Of a stretch of DNA of 64,000 nucleotides, positions 34,574 to 42,078 are shown piece by piece. Position 1 is the first letter of the stretch. Every line of letters begins with the position of its first letter. The stretch covers positions 186,001-250,000 of the forward strand of contig JAIUNI010000009.1 in assembly GCA_020161935.1 (NCBI GenBank), written 5' to 3'. The notes below the pieces were generated by a model. The model ran no database searches, was not told where the DNA came from, and worked only from the letters and a program-made list of their open reading frames with translations. The position numbers and the translations under genes were made by a program. Source of the stretch: Chloroflexota bacterium (GTDB lineage: Bacteria; Chloroflexota; Anaerolineae; Aggregatilineales; Phototrophicaceae).

Positions 34574-34885
34574 TTATTTCTCGTTCTTCAGACCTGCTTT
34601 GCCTTCGTCGGTACGCCCCAACGGCAGAATGGCATCGACGTTGACATGCGGACGTGGAATGACGTGTACCGCCACCACTTCACCGACCTTTTCGGCACTG
34701 CGGACACCGGCTTCTACGGCTGCCTTCACGGCTGCCACGTCGCCACGCACCACCGCCGTCACAAAGCCGCCGCCGGTCTTTTCGTAGCTCACCAGCTCGA
34801 CCCGTGCCGCCTTGACCATCGCATCCGCCGCTTCGACCAGCGCCGCAAATGACTTGGTTTCGATCATCCCTAATGCTTCAGCCAT
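34574..34885 (-). CDS. Microcompartment hexameric shell protein (BMC-H)
   Basis: 103 residues behind AAGGAG. Canonical single BMC domain: ALGMIETKSFAALVEAADAMVKAA, VELVSYEKTGGGFVTAVVRGDVAAVKAAVEAG and VVAVHVIPRPH. The pore loop is TGGGF. Six copies form the hexagonal facet tile through which metabolites pass. The tail LGRTDEGKAGLKNEK is charged. It is the only BMC-H in the window and no BMC-T (tandem) gene is visible, so other tiles, if needed, are encoded elsewhere. Confidence 0.95.
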   Translation of the reverse strand: MAEALGMIETKSFAALVEAADAMVKAARVELVSYEKTGGGFVTAVVRGDVAAVKAAVEAGVRSAEKVGEVVAVHVIPRPHVNVDAILPLGRTDEGKAGLKNEK

Positions 34886-34945
34886 TTCTGTTGCTCCTTA
34901 AAAATTGGCTGTAGCCATCCGCCAACAGCCTACAATAATGCCTAA

Positions 34946-35755
34946 CTATCGATTGTTCTGCATCCATTCTACCGCAAAGTCGATTAAAGGTCGCTGTCGG
35001 AAAAACCGCACCGTCGCCTCACCCACTTTGCCGTGTTGAATGCCCGCCCGCTTCTCGTAAGCCCTCCCGACGATATTGAAGTCATCGTTATCCAATTGCA
35101 GCATCGAAAAGCTCACCCACTCGCGCACCCCATTCACCAGCATGGCTGTGCCTTCCGGTATATAGGGTTTGTTCGCCCACATCGCCCGATGTTCCGCCAG
35201 ATGTAAAGAGGTGTCGTTTTCGTGGTCAACACCCAACAGCAGCACGTAACCATCCAGTTCATACAGCTTGCCGATTGGTGACGTATCACCGAACATATCG
35301 AGGAGAAAATGGTGGCTGGTCAGATAAGCCGCATTCGGCCCGATAGCCGCAAACGACCCGATGGGATGATTACTACGGACAACACCCGGCCACGTTCGGA
35401 ACAATTCGGGTATCACACCCATTTCCCGCGTTGGTGAAATCAACGGGTCGAAGGCTGGCATGTGTTCACGGATAACCGGAACCCACGACTCCGGCACCGG
35501 TGGATGCTGCCACCTCGCCGGATCGGTGTTGCCGGACGTATGAGTCGGCATCATCAACGTGCCGCTTTCACCCAGCACCCGCAGCAGGGCTTGAATCACG
35601 GCGACCTGCCCACCTACAATCCAACCAAGTTTGCTCATGCTGCTGTGAACCAGTACGGTTTGCCCCGCCTGCAAGCCACACGCCGCCAACTGCTCGGCTA
35701 ATGTGTCGACGGTTAAGGGCATGGTCGTCGTTGCTATGGTCGTGTCTTCGGGCAT
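34946..35755 (-). CDS. AAC(3)-family acetyltransferase within the microcompartment operon
   Basis: 269 residues of the aminoglycoside 3-N-acetyltransferase fold: TVLVHSSMSKLGWIVGG (CoA region), GTLMMPTHTSGN, RSNHPIGSFAAIGP and the active-site His in TSLHLAEHRA. Members use acetyl-CoA; apart from clinical resistance enzymes most chromosomal homologues have unknown acceptors. It starts 3 bp after the DUF433 stop and sits before the shell genes, so it is co-transcribed. Either it acts on a metabolosome product (acetyl-CoA could come from acetaldehyde) or the position is accidental. A paralogue lies at 41221-42021. Confidence 0.85.
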   Translation of the reverse strand: MPEDTTIATTTMPLTVDTLAEQLAACGLQAGQTVLVHSSMSKLGWIVGGQVAVIQALLRVLGESGTLMMPTHTSGNTDPARWQHPPVPESWVPVIREHMPAFDPLISPTREMGVIPELFRTWPGVVRSNHPIGSFAAIGPNAAYLTSHHFLLDMFGDTSPIGKLYELDGYVLLLGVDHENDTSLHLAEHRAMWANKPYIPEGTAMLVNGVREWVSFSMLQLDNDDFNIVGRAYEKRAGIQHGKVGEATVRFFRQRPLIDFAVEWMQNNR

Positions 35756-35758
35756 GAT

Positions 35759-36088
35759 TTATGCAGCCTCGTTATCGGCAATCTGCTGCTCAATTTCGTC
35801 TCGATGTGACCGATAATAACCCCACGCATTCACCAAATCTTCGGCCCGAAGCGTTGGGTAACTACGCAGCAAATCGGCTTCACTGGTACCAAGCCGCCGC
35901 GCCTGAACCAGCACCCATACAGGAATACGAGTCCGCACAATGCAGGCTTCGCCACCACTCACTGAAGGATCATTTTCGATACCCGGAACGGCATCGCCCA
36001 GATCACGCGCTACCCACTGCAATAATTCGGCTTTTTCAGCACGGCTCATGCTGGCTAGAATCGTCTCGACTTCTTTGAATGCTCGCAT
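35759..36088 (-). CDS. DUF433 protein (antitoxin-like)
   Basis: 109 residues from the ATG at 36088, after AAAGGAAA. The C-terminal half is a DUF433 domain: IENDPSVSGGEACIVRTRIPVWVLVQARRLGTSEADLLRSYPTLRAEDLVNAWGYY. The N-terminal half (EVETILASMSRAEKAELLQWVARDLGD) is helical and common in this subgroup. DUF433 proteins are often antitoxins paired with DUF5615 PIN-like toxins; no such partner follows here (the next gene is AAC(3)), so it is an orphan, a remnant, or has another role. Confidence 0.8.
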   Translation of the reverse strand: MRAFKEVETILASMSRAEKAELLQWVARDLGDAVPGIENDPSVSGGEACIVRTRIPVWVLVQARRLGTSEADLLRSYPTLRAEDLVNAWGYYRSHRDEIEQQIADNEAA

Positions 36089-36107
36089 GGTCGGTTTCCT
36101 TTCTCGC

Positions 36108-37055
36108 TTAGTAGCCCTTGCCGCTGGCAGCAACCGTTTCGCCACGTTCGGCTTTGACGATAGCTACGCCGGCACTCGCGCCGATACGGGTTGCCCCCGC
36201 TTGTACCATCGCCTGTGCATCCTCAAGGTTACGCACGCCGCCGGAAGCCTTCACGCCAATCTCTGGCCCGACCACCTTCCGCATCAGCGCAATATCGGCT
36301 GCGGTTGCGCCACCACCGCCGAAGCCGGTACTCGTCTTGACGAAATCCGCACCGGCGACTTTCGACACCTGACAGGCGATTACCTTTTCCTCATCATTGA
36401 GCTTGCTGGTTTCGAAGATCACTTTGCAGATGACGTTATGGGCATGGCAGTTTTTGACGACGGTGGCAATATCATGATGCAGCGCTTTGATGTCGCGGCT
36501 TTTCAACGCGCCGATGTTCATCACCATGTCGATTTCAGTCGCGCCGTTCTGGATCGCCAACTGCGCCTCGTAAGCCTTGACCTCGGCAGGTGAAGCACCT
36601 AACGGAAAGCCGACGACGGTACACACCGCCACGTCGCTGCCTTTCAGCAGATCGGCACACAGCGGCACGTTGGTGCTGTTCACGCACACCGACGCGAAGT
36701 GGTATTCCCGCGCTTCTTTGCACAGTTGGGCAATTTCCGCCGCGCTGGCATCCGGTTTCAGCAGGGTATGGTCGATCAGCCGCGCAATACTGAGGTCACG
36801 CGGAATGTAGCCCAAGCCGGAGGTAATACGCCCCGCGCCAGTGTTGACGAACTGCTTCACACGGTCGGCACACTCGCGGACACAGCGCCCATCTTTGCAG
36901 TCGCAGCCATCGACGGCGTGGTTATGGCTCACGGACGCGGATGATTTAGCAGGCGCAGCGGCAGCCGGCGCAGGTTGGGTGTTCATCTTATCGATCACCT
37001 GACGGGTAATCTCGTTGACCATCTGCTCAAATTCGGCGTTCGATACTCGTTTCAT
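36108..37055 (-). CDS. deoC: Deoxyribose-phosphate aldolase with N-terminal microcompartment-targeting extension
   Basis: 315 residues, about 60-90 more than free DERA. Residues ~4-24 (VSNAEFEQMVNEITRQVIDK) form an amphipathic helix like BMC encapsulation peptides, followed by an Ala/Pro linker and a Cys cluster CDCKDGRCVREC (~51-62). The TIM barrel has IDHTLLKPDA, VCVNSTNV, VVGFPLGA, the Schiff-base Lys240 in FVKTSTGFG and the second Lys in GVKASGGVR. Reaction: 2-deoxyribose 5-phosphate to glyceraldehyde 3-phosphate and acetaldehyde. The volatile aldehyde is what the shell would retain. Signature enzyme of the sugar-phosphate-utilising BMC type. Confidence 0.95.
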   Translation of the reverse strand: MKRVSNAEFEQMVNEITRQVIDKMNTQPAPAAAAPAKSSASVSHNHAVDGCDCKDGRCVRECADRVKQFVNTGAGRITSGLGYIPRDLSIARLIDHTLLKPDASAAEIAQLCKEAREYHFASVCVNSTNVPLCADLLKGSDVAVCTVVGFPLGASPAEVKAYEAQLAIQNGATEIDMVMNIGALKSRDIKALHHDIATVVKNCHAHNVICKVIFETSKLNDEEKVIACQVSKVAGADFVKTSTGFGGGGATAADIALMRKVVGPEIGVKASGGVRNLEDAQAMVQAGATRIGASAGVAIVKAERGETVAASGKGY

Positions 37056-37078
37056 AATTAACCTTGCTGTTTACTGGA

Positions 37079-37553
37079 TTTATATGCCGTTCGTAACTAC
37101 ATCTTGAGGCGTGGTTACGGTTATGTACCCAGAGAAACGATTAAAATCTACAGGATTTAGGGTTACTAAATGTTGAATACCATACACTTACATCGTCGCG
37201 ACAATATTAGCGTCATGTATTTGTTTGCCGCCCATCAAAGTTGTGTCCATTAAACCACATAATGCGGCTGTAACTCGCGCGTTTTCATCCGCTACACGAT
37301 ATCGTGTTTCAAAAAGGCGAATTTGTGCTGCCACACTCGGCGGTGCAACTGGCTTTGTGTAAGGTTGCTCTCTTGTTAAAACGGCTGAATATTCACGCAG
37401 GACTTGTCGACTAATCCATAATTCTAAACCATTCGTCAGTAACTGTTTTACCGCATGGCGAACCAACTCATGATCCGGCGCAGTTTCAACATGGAGACGA
37501 ATCAAGACATTTGTATCAATAAATACCGGCTGCTTAACGTCCGTCATCGCCAT
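37079..37553 (-). pseudogene. VapC-like PIN-domain toxin interrupted by an in-frame stop
   Basis: Reading from about 37553 (overlapping the antitoxin end) the product has PIN motifs FIDTNVLIRLH, Glu in REYSAVLT and the late acidic residues GLMDTT and QIHDANIVATM. A TAA at 37188-37190 then stops it at ~121 residues. The same frame continues past the stop with VYGIQHLVTLNPVDFNRFSG and TPQDVV up to a second stop at 37079, which is exactly the normal PIN C-terminus. A single T-to-A change (TTA Leu to TAA) would explain it. The acidic residues are kept, but the last strand and helix are lost, so the toxin is probably weakened or dead. Confidence 0.8.
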
Positions 37554-37758
37554 ACATTTCCTCACGGCTCAGCAGCTTCAAGTCCGCAGGCCATTCGCCA
37601 ACATCAAGCGATGGAATATCAAGAACGTCGAATTGGTCATTTCGTACAGATTGCGGCTGAGATAAGGCATCACGAACAGCGGCACGAACGACATCTTGCA
37701 TTTCACGTTTGAGCAAATCCATCAGTTCTTCGACGGTCAATTCTGAAACTCGCGTCAT
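37534..37758 (-). CDS. Antitoxin-like protein of the PIN pair
   Basis: 74 residues: MTRVSELTVEELMDLLKREM, a central helix (VVRAAVRDALSQ), then an acidic C-terminal tail with SLDVGEWPADLKLLSREEMYGDD. This layout (N-terminal oligomerisation or DNA-binding helices, acidic toxin-binding tail) and the overlap with the PIN frame by ~20 bp indicate the antitoxin of a VapBC-like pair, though I cannot name the family. GGAGCG precedes the ATG. It lies only 18 bp after rpiB, inside the microcompartment operon. Confidence 0.7.
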   Translation of the reverse strand: MTRVSELTVEELMDLLKREMQDVVRAAVRDALSQPQSVRNDQFDVLDIPSLDVGEWPADLKLLSREEMYGDDGR

Positions 37759-37776
37759 GATGCACGCTCCATAACT

Positions 37777-38457
37777 TCACTCTTTACCGTATTTTTGCTC
37801 GACGGCGATGATTTTGTCGATGCGCTTGCCGTGCCGTCCGCCACCGAACGCCGTTTTCAACCACGTTTCGGTGATCTGTTTCGCCAGCGCATTGCCGATG
37901 AGACCCGCGCCCAACGTCAGCACATTCGCGTCATTGTGTTCGCGGCTGTTGACGGCAGTCGCGTAATCGTAGCACAGGGCCGCCCGCACACCCGGCACTT
38001 TGTTAGCGACCATGCATGAGCCAATCCCCGCGCCGTCGATCATAATGCCGCGCCATGCCCGACCGCTGGCAACCTGCTCGGCAACGGCCAGCGCAAAGTC
38101 GGGATAATCGACACTTTCGGTGCTGTTCGTGCCGCAGTCGATAACCGTGTACTTGCCCTGTAGCTCGGTTTTGAGCATTTCTTTCATGGCGAACCCGCCG
38201 TGATCCGCGCCGATGGCAACCGTATCGCCCGCCATATGGGTATAGGCATCGGTGGCGTTGACCAGCGTGACATGCCGCATCAAGGCAGTACTCTGGGCAA
38301 GCGGCGTGACCAGCGCACCGGTTGGCACTTCCAGCGTACCACCTTCCGGCACGGCATTCACCATTGATTCGTCAATCACCAAACGGCTGCTTCCCTGCCC
38401 AAGCTGCCGCCGCAGGGCTGCGGCCACACTCCGGCGAATGGATTGTTCGTCCGACAT
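37777..38457 (-). CDS. rpiB: RpiB-family sugar-phosphate isomerase with microcompartment-targeting extension
   Basis: 226 residues; free RpiB is ~150. The N-terminal ~75 residues are extra: an amphipathic helix (SDEQSIRRSVAAALRRQLG) resembling an encapsulation peptide, then EVPTGALVTPLA, a segment I associate with other microcompartment cargo. The RpiB/LacAB domain starts at VAIGADHGGFAMKEML, with the conserved Cys in VIDCGTNS, Asp/Tyr in SVDYPDFA, and GAGIGSCMVANKVPGVRAAL; the catalytic-region residue is Ser-Cys here. It interconverts aldose and ketose 5-phosphates. First gene of the operon; GAAGGAG precedes the ATG. Confidence 0.92.
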   Translation of the reverse strand: MSDEQSIRRSVAAALRRQLGQGSSRLVIDESMVNAVPEGGTLEVPTGALVTPLAQSTALMRHVTLVNATDAYTHMAGDTVAIGADHGGFAMKEMLKTELQGKYTVIDCGTNSTESVDYPDFALAVAEQVASGRAWRGIMIDGAGIGSCMVANKVPGVRAALCYDYATAVNSREHNDANVLTLGAGLIGNALAKQITETWLKTAFGGGRHGKRIDKIIAVEQKYGKE

Positions 38458-38484
38458 GGAAACTCCTTCACGTTAATGCTCTAA

Positions 38485-38514
38485 ATTATATGCTTACCCG
38501 CTAGCCGCGTCCAA
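38485..38514 (-). promoter_or_regulatory. Sigma70-like promoter of the microcompartment operon
   Basis: Minus strand: TTGGAC (38514-38509), 18-bp spacer, TATAAT (38490-38485), 28 bp before the rpiB ATG. Perfect -10 and four of six -35 bases. Confidence 0.7.
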
Positions 38515-38568
38515 TCCACCGCTTGAAAAGGTGACGGTAATCCGTTACAAGTACGCTGCACTTATCAA

Positions 38569-40530
38569 TTGCTATTGGCTTGGATGATGGTTATGCCGCG
38601 TTTATCCCGTTTCGCGCCCTTCGAAATATTCGTCTACTGTGTGGTTACACTCATGGGCTTTGCGGTGGCTGTAACAGGCTACCAACACGGGCTGCCGTTC
38701 ATCGACTACCCCGACGAGATGACCATGTGGACGCGCGGACGGGCGACAATTGACCCAACATGGGATATGTTCCAGCCCGAATATCCGCCGGGGATGGTGT
38801 GGCTTTCGGCGGTGGTGCAGCAGATGCAGATCGCGCAGGGCGACCCGTTTATTAATCCGGCAGGCGCGACGCAAATCGGGCGCTTGACCTCGGTGCTGGC
38901 CTTTACCGTGACACTGGTGCTGCTGCTGCTGCTGGCACGCGCCTTATTCGATGAGGAAACGCCGCCATTCATCCGGTTAACTGCCAGCATCGTCGCGGGG
39001 TTGGGCTGGCTGTGCCTGCCTTTAGCGGTGCGCCACGCACGGTACGCCATGCCCGACTGCTGGTTGTGCATGTGGTTTGTGGCGAGTTTGCTGGCGGCAG
39101 TAACCGCGTGGAAACGGTCGTCGGAACGCTGGCTGTGGCTGAGTGTGGTGTTCGGCGTGCTGGCGACGGTGTTCAAGTGGCAGGCGGCGGTCGTGTTCGC
39201 GGCAGGCGGTGTGTGCTGCCTGCGCTTCTGGCCTGACCATGCGCGCACGCTGCGGCTGGTGCTGACCTACGGCGTGATCGTGGCGGCGTTTGGTGCATGG
39301 GTGGTGTTTGGGCGGCACGCGCTGGAAGGCGGCCTGTATATGCCGGGGACAACGCCGAACGTCCCAACACCCTTCACAGTGCTTGATAACCTCGTTTACC
39401 AATCAGTCGACATCGGTTCGGGTTGGATATTCGGTGTGCTGCCGTTGGTATGCTTTTTACTGCTGTTCGTGAAGCCGCTGCGCCAGCGCATTCACCTCGT
39501 CCCGCTGCTCATGCTGCCGCTGATGATTCTGGCGCTGAATATCATCCTCAGTATCAACGGATCGCGGTTATTTCCGCGCCACTATCTCCCTGCGCTGGCG
39601 CTGATGGCGGGACTGGCAGGTGTGGGTGTCGGGCTGCTGCTGGCGCAAATCAACCGCATTTCATTCGGGCGAACGGCGCGATTGGCAGTGAGTGTAATTG
39701 TCGTGATAATCGTATGCCTTCCGCTGGTGGGCATGGCGCGGGATGTCGTCAACGAAACGGGCGAGCAAACCCGACCTGACCGGCGCGTGCTGCTGATGGA
39801 TTGGCTGGCAGCGAACGCACGCGATAAGGTAACGGTGATTACCGACGTGAACCTTGCCAGCGCGGCTGACCCGCTGTATGGCTACCGAGGGGCGAAGATC
39901 ACCACGCCGGAATGGGGGGCGTATATCCCGTCAAACGAGGTGACAGACGCGATGTTACAAACGGAGAACGTGCGCTATCTGGTCGCGCCAGCTTATATCA
40001 CCTTCGACCAACTGACCACGCCGCTGACACCGCTGCTCACCAACGGCGACGATGCCACGCTGCGGGGTGAGACATGGATAGTCTATCAAGTTGGTGATAT
40101 GCAGGGGTTACGGTCTGCCGATGCATACATCACCTTTGGCGACAGCATCCAACTGCGCGGGTTCGCGATTGAGCCAACGAACGTATGCGCGGGTACTGAC
40201 ATCACGTTAGACCTGAGCTGGGGCGCTGTCACCACACCCACCCGTTATTACGCCTTCTTCCTGCATCTGGCGAATGACCCGCAGGGGGAACTCAGTGCGC
40301 CTATCAACGGGCAGCAGCCAGTGGGTGACTCTCGCCCGACGATCACATGGACACGCGCCGATGAACTGCTCATAGCCGACCCCATCACGGCAACTATCCC
40401 AGCCGATGTGCCAGCCGGGACGTATGATTTATGGCTGGGGTTGTTCGAGCCAGAAGGCACTGAACGACTGTACCTGCCCGATGGCAAGCATTATGCCGTT
40501 GTCGGGCAAATTGAGGTGGAGGCATGTTGA
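38569..40530 (+). CDS. Membrane glycosyltransferase, ArnT/PMT (GT39-like)
   Basis: About 645-653 residues; the start may be TTG 38569 or one of the ATGs at 38584-38593, and no site decides. Roughly ten membrane segments cover residues ~1-430. The first outer loop has FIDYPDEMTMWTRGRATI with the Asp-Glu expected for polyprenyl-phosphate-sugar transferases, and PEYPPGMVWLSA. The last ~150 residues are a soluble beta-rich domain (SIQLRGFAIEP, ITLDLSWGAVTTPTRYYAFFLHL), probably carbohydrate-binding and outside the cell. Divergent from the microcompartment operon; not functionally linked to it as far as I can see. Confidence 0.8.
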   Translation: MLLAWMMVMPRLSRFAPFEIFVYCVVTLMGFAVAVTGYQHGLPFIDYPDEMTMWTRGRATIDPTWDMFQPEYPPGMVWLSAVVQQMQIAQGDPFINPAGATQIGRLTSVLAFTVTLVLLLLLARALFDEETPPFIRLTASIVAGLGWLCLPLAVRHARYAMPDCWLCMWFVASLLAAVTAWKRSSERWLWLSVVFGVLATVFKWQAAVVFAAGGVCCLRFWPDHARTLRLVLTYGVIVAAFGAWVVFGRHALEGGLYMPGTTPNVPTPFTVLDNLVYQSVDIGSGWIFGVLPLVCFLLLFVKPLRQRIHLVPLLMLPLMILALNIILSINGSRLFPRHYLPALALMAGLAGVGVGLLLAQINRISFGRTARLAVSVIVVIIVCLPLVGMARDVVNETGEQTRPDRRVLLMDWLAANARDKVTVITDVNLASAADPLYGYRGAKITTPEWGAYIPSNEVTDAMLQTENVRYLVAPAYITFDQLTTPLTPLLTNGDDATLRGETWIVYQVGDMQGLRSADAYITFGDSIQLRGFAIEPTNVCAGTDITLDLSWGAVTTPTRYYAFFLHLANDPQGELSAPINGQQPVGDSRPTITWTRADELLIADPITATIPADVPAGTYDLWLGLFEPEGTERLYLPDGKHYAVVGQIEVEAC

Positions 40531-40558
40531 ATACCGGAGCTTTATTTGGGAATCAAAT

Positions 40559-40584
40559 GGAATGGTTCGAGACCATTCCCTGCG
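40559..40584 (-). repeat. REP-like hairpin
   Basis: GGAATGGT (40559-40566), 5-nt loop, ACCATTCC (40572-40579); the foot on the minus strand is GCAG rather than GTAG. Between two convergent genes. Confidence 0.65.
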
Positions 40585-40607
40585 AAGATCATATCAAGTC
40601 GTGAAGA

Positions 40608-41120
40608 TTAACCAGCGATGGCGAGCTGGGGTACTTTGATCACTTCAAATTTGTAGGGACGGAGATCGTCGTGCAAGCGTGGGAGGATGTGATCGGCGTT
40701 TTTCAAGTCCAGCACGAGCGCCGGATGATCGGCTTGTAACTGTGAAGCCAGCGGTTCGATCTGCTCGACACGGAAGCCGAAGTCCACACGAAGGGCGGCG
40801 AAGCGTCCGGTCGCGCGACCGACCAATCCACCGACGAGGGCTGCCGTGCCGAGGGCAATGATGGGGCCGACACCGGGGAGCGCCAATGCACCCAACTGCG
40901 CCACGCCCAGCGCACCCATCGCCGCGCCAAGTGTACCACCGGCGATACCACCCTGATTCGGTGACACGTCATCGTCAAGGACAATCGTTTCACCATTGGC
41001 GGCTTTGGCGACAATCGCGCCGCGCCGGATGTCAATATAGTCAAGCGTCGCCATCCGGTCGAGGGCTTTGGTTAGCACTTTACGTGATGAGAAAACCAGT
41101 AATACAATTTCGTCGGGCAT
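40608..41120 (-). CDS. DUF1269-like protein with glycine-rich membrane region
   Basis: 170 residues from the ATG at 41120, behind GGGAGG. N-terminal ferredoxin-like part with EIVLLVFSSRKVLTKALDRM and YIDIRRGAIVAK, then a glycine-rich hydrophobic stretch (GGIAGGTLGAAMGALGVAQ, then LVGGLVGRATGRFAA), as in DUF1269 proteins, then a C-terminal FRVEQIEPLASQLQADHPAL. Usually described as membrane-associated with unknown function. Single gene. Confidence 0.7.
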   Translation of the reverse strand: MPDEIVLLVFSSRKVLTKALDRMATLDYIDIRRGAIVAKAANGETIVLDDDVSPNQGGIAGGTLGAAMGALGVAQLGALALPGVGPIIALGTAALVGGLVGRATGRFAALRVDFGFRVEQIEPLASQLQADHPALVLDLKNADHILPRLHDDLRPYKFEVIKVPQLAIAG

Positions 41121-41220
41121 GGTACGCCTCCCGTTGCTACAGCCGAACATGGCTAGTATACAACAGGAAAAACCAAAAATCGTAAAAGTTTTTGTACAAC
41201 CTTAAGGGTTAAGGCAATTT

Positions 41221-42021
41221 ATGGTGGATTTAAGCAAGCCAATTATTACTCAACAGGACTTAATCACTAACCTCCGCCAGCTTGGGCTGATGCCCTCGGA
41301 TACGGTCATGGTGCATTCCTCCATGAAGGCCGTGGGCAACATGATGGGTGGGCCGAACGCGGTCATGCAAGCCCTGCTCGACACGCTCACGGCTGATGGT
41401 ACGGTGATGATGTATGTCGGCTGGGAAAACATCCCCGACTACGTGGGTGAGTTAGACGCGGCAGCGCAGCAGTTGTTCCTCAGGCATCACCCACCGTTCG
41501 ACCCTGCCACTGCCCGCGCCACCCGCGACCACGGTGTACTGGTCGAAGTGCTGCGGACATGGCCGGGGGTGCAGCGCAGTGCCAACCCTGAAGCGTCCAT
41601 CGGCGCGGTCGGCAAACAGGCGGCGTGGATAACCAGTGACCATCCGCTGAACTTCGGCTACGGCGCGGGTTCGCCACTGGCGAAGCTGGTGGAAACCGGC
41701 GGCAAAGTGTTGATGCTCGGCGCACCGCTGGATACGATCACGCTGCTGCACCACGCCGAAGCGCTCGCCAATATGCCCAAGCGCACCGTTCACTACACCT
41801 GCCCGATCATCCGCGATGGGCAAACCGTGTGGGTTGAGATTGATGACTACAACACGGGCGACCCGCACGCTGACTACGAGTTTTACGAGATTGCCGAAGC
41901 GTATCTCGCCACCGGACGCGGGCAAACCGGCAAGGTTGGCGAGGCGCAGTCATATCTATTTGATGCGGCGGATCTGGTGGATTTCGCCGTACGTTACTTA
42001 GAAGAACGCTTCGGCGGATAA
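41221..42021 (+). CDS. AAC(3)-family acetyltransferase, second copy
   Basis: 266 residues, same family as the gene at 34946-35755 but clearly diverged: DTVMVHSSMKAVGNMMGG, GTVMMYVGWENIPDY, RSANPEASIGAVG and active-site TLLHHAEALA. The region DDYNTGDPHADYEFYEIAE resembles AAC(3)-IV-like and chromosomal YokD-like enzymes. There is no integron, IS or resistance cluster nearby, so I regard it as a chromosomal enzyme of unknown acceptor rather than acquired resistance. Confidence 0.87.
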   Translation: MVDLSKPIITQQDLITNLRQLGLMPSDTVMVHSSMKAVGNMMGGPNAVMQALLDTLTADGTVMMYVGWENIPDYVGELDAAAQQLFLRHHPPFDPATARATRDHGVLVEVLRTWPGVQRSANPEASIGAVGKQAAWITSDHPLNFGYGAGSPLAKLVETGGKVLMLGAPLDTITLLHHAEALANMPKRTVHYTCPIIRDGQTVWVEIDDYNTGDPHADYEFYEIAEAYLATGRGQTGKVGEAQSYLFDAADLVDFAVRYLEERFGG

Positions 42022-42031
42022 ACAAACAAAC

Positions 42032-42056
42032 GGGAGGGTCTCAGCCCCTCCCCTAT
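42032..42056 (-). repeat. REP-like hairpin
   Basis: GGGAGGG (42032-42038), loop TCTCAGC, CCCTCCC (42046-42052), foot ATAG on the minus strand; same core as the hairpin inside the RAYT gene. It lies 10 bp after the AAC(3) stop, between convergent genes. Confidence 0.7.
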
Positions 42057-42078
42057 GAAAACTATTCATAGTGAGAGT

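Noticed and set aside
41221..42021. Acquired aminoglycoside resistance gene
   Set aside because: The family fits, but there is no integron, IS or resistance cluster and the base composition matches its neighbours; a chromosomal homologue is more likely.
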